The position numbers and the translations under genes were made by a program. Below are positions 31,530 to 42,422 of a stretch of 64,000 nucleotides of DNA, one piece after another. Position 1 is the stretch's first letter. Each line of letters starts with the position of its first letter. The DNA is from Gnetum montanum. Lineage: Eukaryota; Streptophyta; Gnetopsida; Gnetales; Gnetaceae. The stretch spans positions 63,584 through 127,583 of the forward strand of contig MNCI01035381.1 in assembly GCA_015680685.1 (NCBI GenBank), read 5' to 3'. A model generated the notes under the pieces. It was given only the letters and a program-made list of their open reading frames with translations, was not told where the DNA came from and did not search any database.

Positions 31530-34500
31530 TCATGGGTTATCTTCATCCACATCATCTTCACCCGCTTCATTTACTCCTACATCATCCCCTTCTACATCTC
31601 CTTCCTCCGCATTGCCCTCGTTTGCCTTTTCATTTCCACCCTCTACGGGCCATGCATCTTCATCTAGAACCTACATTGTAAAAGTGAAGTAGTTAGCTAA
31701 AGCAACACATGAAAGCTAGCATAAGCCTTTTCTATAGTAAAAAGTGACTAACATGAGACGGTCCTGCATCTATTTCGAAGGGTATGCGATCTAAATCGAG
31801 CCCGAGCCAGTTCCAAACCTCTTCCTTTGTGATGTTCGCCCAATGCCTATCGCTGGGTTCAACGTCTGCAGCAAATTTATCCTTTTCAATGGCCATCCAT
31901 CTTGGTGGTCCTGGAGAAAAGGCGGCAGTAGTGGTCCCACCTGTGGGAAGATCCACTTCCCATTTATGAGATTCAATGACCTTTACCTACTCCTTGAACT
32001 TGTTATAGGCCTCAAAAGCACTGATGGCATTTACAAACGCTTTGTAAGTAAATGCCTCCATAGAAGCATCTTTGTATAGTTTGCAGTAGGTGGCACATTC
32101 CAATTTATACATGTGTTTATGGTTTTTCTGGGACTACCCCCACTCGTAAACTTTGGCGTTGTAGTCCTTCCAACCCTTGTTCTTCTAGGCCAACAAGTCC
32201 AGCTGCATTCATTGTTCTATTATTTCCTAGGCGGCTTCATTGTTTTTACGCACGACTATCTAATATCTAGCATAATCTACCACAGCCATGTGCTAATTGC
32301 CATCATTAGTATCACGGGCTATGAGGAATTCATTCCTCAATTCGAGGTCTCCCACTTCGGCACTCAGGTCAACCTTCTCTTTTTCAGCTTTCTGGACCTA
32401 TTTCCACATGTCCTCATTGATATGCCTACACTCCCACAAGGAGTGTGCCGAGTGCAAAGCGCATTTGCTAGCCTCGTCGTATATGCGATGAGGCACCTCG
32501 GCCACTTCAAGTGAGAATGTAGGCATGGCACCAACTTTCAAGACCCGTGTCAAGTCCCATTTGAGTCGAGAGGTTGTAACCACACAAAGAGTGCATCAGT
32601 TACATTAGAGTAGCAAGGTTAGCAAACTCAAGAACTCTAGTGTAGCAACACAAAGAGCCTAACATAGCTACTTTACTTACCCACTTCAGGATCAACCTGT
32701 CTGAGATGGTCGATCATGTCGTCGACGACCCCTTGCATGAATGTAAGTTTGTCAGGGGTCTCAGCCCATGGTTCCAAATGGATCAGAGGAGGTCCTGCAA
32801 CATCAACAGTGGTGTTTTTCATACAACTAAATGTGTCAATAATGACCAAGGTGAAATCTGACAAGGTCATGAGCAAAGTGAACGATAGTGCAAGGGCTCC
32901 TACCTAGTAAACCCTTAGGGGCGATAATGGTGGGATTGCCCATTGACACATTATCAAATACATTATCAAACTCACCAGTGTCTAATTGTAGTTCCCCTCC
33001 TTTATGACTCAAAACCATGGTAGCATCCTTGGCGTTCATCCGTTCTCTCGATGCTGAACTGCATTCGGCAAAGGAATCTCTAGCAGAAGTCCCTTCCAGG
33101 TTAATGCGAGCTTCTTCTTTATTTTTCAATGCCTTTCATTTTGAGGCACTGGCATCCTCCTCATCCATAGGAGACTCCTCTTCATCTCCAAAAATTTCCT
33201 CCTCATCAGTAGGAGGATTCTCCTTGACAACAAGAGCCCCTTCCTTAGTGACAGGAGCTCTTTCCTTCTTGATCGAGGCCCTTTCCTCTAAGACTGGGGC
33301 CTCCATGTCTTTATTTTCCGCCCCTTGTCTTGGGCGCCGACACCTCTTTCTCACCTTCTTCTTCTTCTTCTTCCACTAGCAGCAAAAACATATTTGAATT
33401 AGCATAAAGCAAGTTAGCTTAAAGTAGGTGTTATGCTATGTTACACTGCATAGCGTAGAATAGCGTAGTAGGCATTAACAAAGTAGGCAAAGAAGTAGAC
33501 ATAGGCAAAAGCATTTACCAATGGGGGGTTGTGTCCTGCATAGCTTGAACCGCAGTGTCCATCCCTCTTCTTCTTTCATATGGAGGGTCTCCTCAGCTGG
33601 TTGAGGCCTCTTTCACCGCATCTTGGTGGCCACCGTTTCGGCTATGAGGCGCTTTCCCTGCGATACACTACCGACGGTAGCAGGGGGTGCCTCTCCCATG
33701 CTATCCTGGCCATGAAAGTTGTGGGCCATCTAATCCTTAGTCATCATAGAGAACGACTCCCCAATAGCTTCTAGGGGATCTTGGGCTCAAGTGGTTTGAA
33801 GGATTTGGCATATCCACGGTTTGGAAATCTGATTGCGATTTCGCATAACCCAGGCTCCGTTCTCGTGAACTACCAAAAACTCCATGAAACGTCGCAAGCA
33901 GGCTATGTAAAAGGCATAGTGCACATTGAAATGGGACTCCTACTTCTTGTGAAGCCCAATGATTTCAATCTGCAGGCCTTTGCAAAAAAACCTAGCCCAG
34001 TTGTAGCAAGCCCCCTCTTCCATGACCTCCCACATCACCCAAGCTTGCTCAATCCCAAGGATCTTTCCTTCAGAAAGTAGCTAGGGGAATGCATAAGCAC
34101 GGAAGACGAGATAGACCTCTTTGGTGGGTCTCGACCTGACCTTATCCATGGGGATTCCCTTTCGCTCATTTGCAACCCCTAGCCACTCCTCAAAGTCCTC
34201 CTTCTGATGGTTCACCTCTTTCTTAGTCTTTGACCCTATGAGGACGCCATCAACGGGGACACTGAAAGGGTCCATGAATAGCTGGTCATTGATCTCAAGG
34301 ACCACTCAAATGCCATGTACAGGTGTTTGAAAGTGGTTTTCCTTGTCGGAAAAGGAGTCAGCTAGGGTTAGCATCTCAGCGGCAGGGATGCTTGGATTTG
34401 GGGCCAAGAACAAATCCATGAGCCCAGCACCTTGAAGGTGCTTGATCAATGATTCCAAGGTCATGCTGCATATCCAACGTTGGCTCTCATCTACCTCCCC

Positions 34501-36117
34501 GTACTTGAAGTAGATGCTTGCCTCCTGGCTCCCAGTGGTTATCACCATCACCTCCTGGGACTTCTTCACGCCTATAGTAGTTTGCACAGAAGCAATTAGC
34601 ATAAAAACACAAAAAATAGCAATGACACTCAAACATGCGGTAACTATTGCTTAGCTTACCAGGCTTATACGGTGATAGGAGTGGCAGAAGATTAACTAGG
34701 ACATCTTCAATAGTGATTAGTTTAAAGGGTGCCCATCCCTCATCGAACCAACCGGACTCCTTGCATCTGTTGTAGAGATTGGGATACTAGGTTGGGTAGG
34801 TGTGGTACTCACCCCGCACTGGCCTATCACACCTGCGTGCATATTCTCAATGGAAGAAAACTTCCATAGGGCCATTTGTGCTAGGTTCAATGCATCTGTA
34901 TCACCGTGGAGCCCCTCCTCGTTGATGTAAAACCTGGCAACAAAAATGCAACGTTAACATTTGGCTAGCATAGCAAACATCGCATAGCGTAGCGGAACAT
35001 GGCTACAAAACTCACCCACCAGCATTATAGACGATTCCTGGTGGGTTTTGGAAGCACGTTCCCATATGATGTGCAATAGACAAAGTCTTGTAAAGATGGT
35101 AGAAATTATACTTAGGCATATCCTAGATCCAGGCCAAACACCTCAAATTTCTGGGGCATTGACTAGATCCTTCCCCCTGCCCACTACTGATTGCTCCATC
35201 TGTCAAAAATCTCAGAATACCCTTATTTGCCCTAGGAAATAGGGTTCCTATTATGGCGGTCACTACCTCCTCTACCAGGTGTGACCAAACGATCACACTG
35301 AAGCGTTGGAGGAGAAATTGTAGGAACTTCCATGCTCCCTCCTGGAACCAAACCACCTAATCCCCCACACATGCGTGGGGGGCAGGAACATTGGCCACTG
35401 GTCTACTCACGCAGCACAGGACCCCTACAATTTCTAGGACAATCAAAATTGGCCTTAGCACTACTCTGCACAACATAATAGTAAATGTTAACATCATGTT
35501 TGAGTGCAATACATACATAGCATAGCAAGACTAGCATCCTAGCAAATAGCGTAGCATGATTCTCTTCATGCACATAGCGTAGCAAAAACATGAAGGCAAT
35601 AGCATAGCAAAATTAGCTTAGCGTAGCAATAGAGTGATTAGCCCTAACAAAATGATTAACATTACGCCGTGATAGAGCGCATGTTATACTATCACATCAC
35701 ACATAGCCAAACCCTCCTGAGGGTCCTACGCTATGCTATTTGCATGCCAAGTAGCTCAAATTTCCCAAGCCTCTATGGTAATGACAGCCGTAGCGATGGC
35801 AGTATAGGTAACCTTGCATGCAATCTTAGCGTAGCATCTGTACATTCGCCGCGACTAAGATAGAAGAAACAACGATGTAAGGGCCAAAACGATGGCTACA
35901 TGATGACAGAAAAAACACAGAAAGCTAAACGAAATTGCGACGAGAAAACAAAAGCAATAACAGAAGCATGAGGAAATAGAGGAAGCATAGCATCCTACTA
36001 GGTCAATGATGTCTCCTCTCGCACCGCAACGCGTGCCTGCATCACGCACCCTAGGGTTTCCTTCACTTCATCGACCTTAGCAAGTGTCACGTGTTTGTGT
36101 TCTTTCTTGGGAGCCAT
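31530..36117 (-). pseudogene. Antisense intron-containing gene of element B
   Basis: Unrecognised gene opposite to gag-pol, with TATA box upstream (36291-36300) and ATG at 36117 (MAPKKEHKHVTLAKVDEVKE). Later exons, matched to C: from 35466 to about 35013 (VLRPILIVLEIVGVLCC, then YKTLSIAHHMGTCFQNPP), from 34933 (YINEEGLHGDTDALNLAQ), about 34571-33519 (KYGEVDESQRW, then RAYAFPxLLSEGKILGIEQA), from about 33367 (KKKKKKVRKRCRR, nuclear-localisation-like, then acidic), 32794-32681 (KLTFMQGVVDDMIDHLRQVD), from about 32600 (RLKWDLTRVL, a coiled coil and KGWKDYNAKVYEW), and 31670-31530 (a strongly acidic tail ending DDVDEDNP). Donors such as GTAAGTAAAG at 32680 and GTAAATGC at 33518 and acceptors such as GATGTTGCAG are good. 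Stops near 34308 and elsewhere show decay. Exon ends marked 'about' are estimates. Confidence 0.65.
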
Positions 36118-36190
36118 CGTCTTGCTCGTCGACTCTTTCCTCATTGCTATGCCTAAATCGCCTTGCTTTCTATCGCTACAATCACTCTAT

Positions 36191-36249
36191 GCTCCAAATG
36201 TGGGCTCTACACTCCAAATGTGGCTCTACGCTCCAAATGTGGGCTTTGC
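36191..36249. repeat. Three 20-bp direct repeats in the antisense leader of B
   Basis: CTCCAAATGTGGGCTCTAC-like unit three times in a row between the antisense TATA box and its ATG. Confidence 0.75.
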
Positions 36250-36290
36250 ACTGTTATGGTAAAAATGACGAGTTTACCAAGTATTAATCC

Positions 36291-36300
36291 CTATTTATAG
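36291..36300 (-). promoter_or_regulatory. TATA box of the antisense gene of B
   Basis: Minus strand GCGGCTATAAATAGGGATTA, about 175 bp upstream of the ATG at 36117. This is a consensus plant TATA box inside the element body, not in an LTR. Confidence 0.6.
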
Positions 36301-36479
36301 CCGCAATGGTGAAAAGAGGAAACTTGTCATTCTCTCTCCCTGTTTAATGTGAATTATAACATGCAATGTAGCATGCCTACCACGATATGGTACCACTATT
36401 CGCATTAAAATAGATGGGCTTGGGCAAAGAGCCTTGACACGCTTCAAACTAGCCTTTTGCCTTGACAAAAAAAATATCT

Positions 36480-36860
36480 CCCTAGGTCGTCTGAAAAGAC
36501 CTTAAACTAGCAATCTTAATGCATAGCCTTAATCTAATTAGCGGTCCAAAAAGACCTTAAACTAGCAATCCTAACGCATAGTTCTAATCTAGCTAGACAG
36601 TCCACAAAGGCCTTCAACTAGCAGTTTTGACCCTTATACATGTTAGCAGTCCGCAATGACATTAAACTAGCAATTTCACATTCTTTACATCAACAATTTT
36701 GCACTCTTTAGAACTTTCCATTCTTTATACTAGCAGTTTTGTATTTTTACGTCTAGGTAGTCCGCAAAGATGTTGAACTAGCATTTTTTGCATTTTTACA
36801 TTAGCAGTTTTACATTCTTACATAGCAGTTTTGCACTTTTACTTCCAAGCAGTCTGCCAC
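36480..36860. repeat. Repeat spacer before pol of B
   Basis: Imperfect units of AGTCCGCAAAGACnTTnAACTAGCA type, about 55-70 bp apart, between the antisense promoter and RT. A related array (40500-41040) follows integrase. No gene seen between 36301 and 37000. Confidence 0.65.
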
Positions 36861-36984
36861 GACATTAAACTGGCAAACCTTAAGCTTTCTATCGTACTTT
36901 CAATTCATCTCAATTGTTCACATTTCATTGCCACTTTGCAAATTTTCACTATACATAGTTACTACAAACAAGTACCTCTTGACT

Positions 36985-37007
36985 AGACTTTCATTCTGTT
37001 TTGGTAG
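36985..37007 (+). other. Candidate sense-strand splice acceptor before RT of B
   Basis: TTTCATTCTGTTTTGGTAG, a good T-rich acceptor. The frame opening after it (MEIHRDLSSPLALAGQ from 37019) leads towards RT. Ogre-type Tat elements are known to splice between protease and RT. I found no convincing donor near 31190, so this is weak. Confidence 0.3.
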
Positions 37008-37018
37008 GTTGGGCGAGG

Positions 37019-40000
37019 ATGGAAATTCATCGTGATCTCTCTTCACCTTTAGCTTTAGCAGGCCAACATGGCAAACGCTTGAGACAACTGAACCTAGAGC
37101 TAATAGACTAGGAATTATCCACAGTTAGCACCATAGTGTCCTTAAAAGCATCCCCAGACTAGCCTGACCATCTAGTCCAAGCCCTAGATTTAGAGGTCGG
37201 GGATGTAACTGAAGAACCTCTCATCGAAATGCCTGTGACCACTTCCAAGGGGAAATAAAAATGTTGAAACTTAGTTCCCTCCTAGATTCATAGATGCACA
37301 AAGATGTAGCCAAAATTTTGCAAGACAACATTGAAGTCTTTGCATGGTCATACAATGACATGTCGGGTTTAGATCCGAGGCTGATATAGCACAACATTGT
37401 CTTAGACCCGCGTATGAAAGTAGTTAAGCAGAAGGCTCATAAGGTTAAACCATAAATTGCACTGCCATACAAGATGAAATCACTAAGCTATACCAGGCTA
37501 GTTTCATCCAGGCAGTTGATTACTCGGAATGGGTGTCTAACATTGTTGTAGTTTCTAAGAAAATGAGAGGAATACGAATCTGTATAGACTTCCAGGATTT
37601 GAACAAGGTAACAATCAAGGACGATTTCCCACTTCTGAGTATCGATCAACTCATTAACACTACAGCTGGTCATGCTCTGTTATCCTTCATGGATGGTTTC
37701 TCCGGCTACAACCAAATTCGCATTAACCCAGAGCATCAGTTAACAACAACCTTCATGACCCCATGGGGTACCTTTTGTTACACTATGATGTCTTTTGGGC
37801 TCAAGAACACCAGAGCAACCTACCAGTGAGCCATGACTTACATCTTTAGTGATTACATCTTAGAAATGCTAAACGACTACATGGATGATATAGCAGTGAA
37901 ATCTAAGGAAGCCACTAATCATCCCAACGATCTAAGTGTAGTCCTCAAATGTTGCCAGATGCACGACTTACGCCTTAATCCTAAAAAGTGTGTCTTCGGG
38001 GTAAGAACCAGACACATGTTAGGGTTTGTAGTATCAGAGCCTTGAATACGAGTGAACCCTGACAAAGTAAAGGCCATCATTAACCTGGTGTCACCTACGA
38101 ATCTTAAGGAATTATGCGGGTTACAAGGTAGAGTACAGTTCATCAGAAGGTTATAGCAAAATTGAATGACAAGTTACACCCCATGCAACATCTACTAAAG
38201 AAGGGGTTAACTTCGAATGGACACCACAGTGCCAAAAAGCCTTCGATGATCTGAAGAAAGACCTCTTGCACCTCCCAACTATTTACCCACCACAGAGGGA
38301 TAAGCCTTTCTTCATCTACCTTGCTACCTCAAACACATCTATCGCGGCATTGTTATGTCAGAAATGAGATGACGGTTCTAAAATACCAGTGTATTACCTA
38401 AGTCATGCATTCATAACGTATGAAGTAAAATACAACGAGGTGGAGAGGAACTGCCTTGCCTTAGTATTTGCATTGAAAAAGTGGAGACACTATTTGTTTC
38501 GTAGCAAAATCAACATTATTTGCAAGAGCAACATACTCTGGCCTATAATAAACAATCTGTATGAAAGCAGTAGGATAGCCTGGTGCAAAGCAATAATAGT
38601 GGAATTCGATTTACACTATGTGAGCCAATCAACGATGAAAGGTTAAGCCATAGCAACACAACTTATGGCCTCACCCATCGACAAACAGGCAATCATAGAC
38701 CCCAAATTCCCAGACGAGCATGTTAGCACTATCAACACCATCCCATCGCATCTCAAATCTACCTTGTATTTTGACGGCACCTCGACCATGCGAGGTGGTA
38801 GTGCAACTGTTTTCATTACATTCTCCTCTGGGCAAATGCATCCTTCTGCTTATCTTTTTGCATTCCCTTGTACAAACAATGTGCAGAGTACGAGGGGCTA
38901 CTCAGGGGCCTATTAGCTGCCCAAGAAATAAGCATACAACACCTGGCGATTCGCAAAGATTCACAACTAGTTGTGAATCAAATCATCGAGGTCTATGCTT
39001 GCAAGGCTACACACCTACAACCCTACTGCCACCTGGCAAAAGCTTTGCTCAAACAGTTTACAACTACGGACATGCAACACATGCCATGCAACAAAAAACA
39101 CCATAGCAGACACCTTAGCCACCCTAGCGTTAAGTATTTTCATCACACTTGTTCGTAAGTCTACCAACTTCGATTACAAAGTGTATGGAGCCTATCACTC
39201 AAGTAGGACACGTAGCCTTTGTTAGCACTGCGGATACCCAAGAATGGTACTCCAACATTAAAACCTATTTGCAACACGGTGAGCCCCCAAGCGGATTGAC
39301 ATCTACCCAGAGAGATGCAATTCATAAGTGTGCTCAGCAATATGTGCTCATGGGAGACAACACCTTGTGCAAACGCTCCTATGATGGGATATTGCTGGCA
39401 TGCGTAAATGAGGAGCAGGTGTAGAAGGTAATTAGTGAAGTACACGAAGGACTATGTGGTGGACACATAGCACCCAGGGCTATGGCTGCAAAAATTAGAC
39501 GTCTAGGGTATTACTAGCCTCACATGGAGCGTGATTGCCTAGCCAAAGTCAAGACATGTGATACATGCCAACGATATGCAAATCTCATACACGTTTCACC
39601 TACAAAGCTGCATCCAACATAGATCACGTGGCCTTTCCAGCGATGGGGACTAGACCTCATAGGACCTATCACTCGTAAGTCCTCCGCAGGCATAGCTTCA
39701 TCATCACCGCCACTGAGTATTTTACTAAGTGGGTGGAAGCTATCCCCCTAAGGAAGACTACATCTCAGCAGGTTTTCCACTTCATCTTGGATAACATCGT
39801 GACAAGGTTTCGGCTTCCTATAACTATTGTGACCGACAACGGGCCACAGTTCAATAGTACAAAAACTCAAACCTTTTGCAGCAATCTTGGCATCAGACAA
39901 TCATTCTCCTCGCCATATTACCTGCAGGAGAACGGACAAGCAGAGGCTACAAATAAGTCCATCATCATTTTGTGAAAAATATGCTTAACAACAGCAAGAG

Positions 40001-40484
40001 GCGGTGGAATGCACAAATCCTCTATGTGTTGTGGGCTTATAGGATGACATGCAGGACTGCAATAGGTAAGACACCTTACAGCCTTGTTTATGAATCTGAA
40101 GTGGTGTTACCTCTTAAGTTGCAGGTACCATCACTCCAGATGATCCTATCAGATGTTATAAGCGAAGCCTAGAACAACGAGTCAAGGATCATCAACCTCG
40201 ACTTAATAGAGGAGGAGCGTGCATAAACACTGGGCCGCATAAAGCACTACCAGAACAAGAAATGGCAAAAGCATCATGCAAATCCACATCAACAGCCAAT
40301 ACAGAAGGAAGACCTTGTTCTCAAGGCTACCCGTGAGCATATGAACAAATTCTCAGCAAATTGGGAAGGTCCATACATGGTCAGAAAAGCCTTTGGGAAC
40401 AGAGCCTTCAAGCTGGCAGACATGAACCGCAACAAGTTTGCAAATCTAGTGAATCACTCGTACCTCAAGTTGTACTACATTTGA
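37019..40484 (+). pseudogene. RT, RNase H, second RNase H and integrase of element B
   Basis: Replication and insertion enzymes of the element. In order: VFAWSYNDMSGLDPRLI (37340), RT core (37533-38045) with IRICIDFQDLNKVTIKDDFP, SFMDGFSGYNQIRINPEH and YMDDIAVKS at the catalytic site. RNase H (38389-38646): YEVKYNEVERNCLALVFALK. Second RNase H (38755-39120): LYFDGTSTMRGGSA, AEYEGLLRGLLAAQ and DSQLVVNQI. Integrase: zinc part [11 protein letters not shown]...CDTCQRYA (39440-39580), core WGLDLIGPI, TDNGPQFNS and the Glu in LQENGQAEATN, C-terminal NWEGPYMVRKAF and a stop at 40484. Stops at 37827, 38043, 38646 and 39973 and frameshifts near 38890, 39170 and 39700 disable it. The D, D and E of integrase are all still present. 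Confidence 0.9.
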
Positions 40485-40499
40485 TGCATGAAGTAGGTA

Positions 40500-41040
40500 A
40501 GCAAACGTCTGCTACAACATAAAACTGGCAAACAAATGTACGCTAAGACGTAAAACTGGCAAAGGTACACAATCATCCACTACGACGTAAAACTGGAGCA
40601 AAAACGTCCACTACAACATAAAACTAGTAAACATACACAATTGTCCACTACAACATAAAACTAACGCGTAATCATCCACTATGATGTAAAACTAGCACAA
40701 AAATATCCGCGATGACGTAAAACTAGCAAACAAACGTCCGCTAAGACGTAAAACTGGCAAAGGTATGCAATCGTCCGCTACGACATAAAACTGGCACACA
40801 AACGTCCGCTATGACGTAAAACTGGCACAAACAATCCACTACGACTATAAACTGGCACAAATGATCTACTAGGACCTTAAACTAGCCCATCCACTATCTG
40901 CTACGACGATAAACTAGCACAGCGGTCTACTAGGACCTTAAACTAGTACAGCGACTATATGCTATGACGTTAAACTGGCACAACGGTCTACTCAGACCTT
41001 AAACCACCACACTATGGTCTACTAGGATCTTAAACTAGGT
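40500..41040. repeat. Tandem repeat array after integrase of B
   Basis: At least a dozen imperfect units of CGTCCGCTACGACGTAAAAC + TGGCA, 30-45 bp each, drifting to CTACTAGGACCTTAAACTAG near the end. It shares wording with 36480-36860. Confidence 0.8.
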
Positions 41041-42406
41041 TCGTAGCACGTCCCTAGCATGCATCTACACCAATACACAACAAGCGAGCATGCACAGTAC
41101 TGACACGGGGTGGGACGTTGCAGTTCCAGAATGTAGTTCACGACGCCATGAAAACATCCTCTAAAACATATGCAACATCGTCACTCTTGGCATCTTGTTG
41201 ATCCTTTGGAGATGTCGTACAACATCATGCTGACCCTCTGAACCTACTACCACCATGGCTCATTGCCCTAGCAGTAGCTTCCTTGGTCAATGCCTGCTAC
41301 TGGAGTTCCAGTAGTATTGTGACCCAGCCACGATATTGTTAACCTCCAGCCCCTACCAGCATCTGAGCTCAAGAGACGTTCAGTATTGGGTAGTCAATCT
41401 CATGGCTGAACTGAGGATGCATGCCTTCGGCAAGGATTCCTAAGCACCCGCATTCACAGCAACTCCCAACCTCCTCGATGCTAGCTCCTCCACGCTGATG
41501 CTGCGAAGGCCGCTGCTGGCCTTCCTAGTTTGGATGCCACATGTCTCAGCAACAACATCAGTTGCTCCAACAGCGTTCATAGTAAAATCCTTGCCTTCGT
41601 TTTGCATCATGGTTATTTCTTCTAGTTTGCTCTCTGTTATGTTTGCGGGGTGCGTACCAGAGGGGCATCGGTCGAAGGTGCGTCTCACCACGACAGCAAA
41701 TGCTACAGCCTTACAATGTGGTTGTCTTGATTAGCTTAGCTACTTCAAAGTGAACATCCTGTCCTATCCCTCAAACCCCTTTACCTTACTCTTCACACCC
41801 TCAATTCCTCTCTCTCCCCTCTTTTACAAGCTTTTCCTGACACCTATCAAGCCCTCCCATTTGCCCAACCGCAAAGTCCATGATGCACGTAACACAGCTT
41901 GCTGCATGGGAAGCATCTGTAGGTAGGTTAAATCCCCACGAGGATGTAACACAACTCATCTTGGAAAAGAAACACCTATCCTGCAACAAGGTTGTTTGCA
42001 AATGTAAACGACAAAACAGTAAAAGACAAAAGCGTAAGAGAGAAAAAGCTCACGCGCGCACACACACAAAATGTACCTAAAACAAATGGCACATAAGTTG
42101 TTTCGCAATCATCATCTCTAAGCATTTTGACAAGAGGTCGAAGGTCAACAAAAGCAAAGATGATCATGCAAACAACTCCCTTACAAGCACTCCGACGAGG
42201 GATTCTGCTAAGTTCCATCTTTATCCTTTTCCTAAACCTCATTCCTCCCCACTTAACCCTTCCCTTTTCCCCACATAACCAATGCAACACTCTCAACCAT
42301 AGCTAAGTGACATCTTGGCAATCACTGAAGAGCAATGTTAGTGTTTTATCTATCGTGGTGTTTCATATTCTTTGTCAACGTCTCTCAAGTCCATCCTCCA
42401 GACGTC
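41041..42406. other. 3' untranslated region of B, no recognisable gene
   Basis: Only short frames. The longest (83 codons, minus strand, 41691-41440) has no recognised motif. A short CACGCGCGCACACACACA run lies near 42051. Confidence 0.5.
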
Positions 42407-42422
42407 AACAAAGAGGAGCCAA
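42407..42422 (+). other. Polypurine tract of element B
   Basis: AACAAAGAGGAGCCAA directly before the 3' LTR; imperfect because of two Cs. Confidence 0.45.

Noticed and set aside
36191-36249. Microsatellite or regulatory minisatellite of wider meaning
   Set aside because: Only three units, seen in one copy; recorded as a simple direct repeat.
41440-41734. Overlapping frames of about 80 codons on both strands
   Set aside because: No motif, no counterpart in A or C, and no start context; left as untranslated region.
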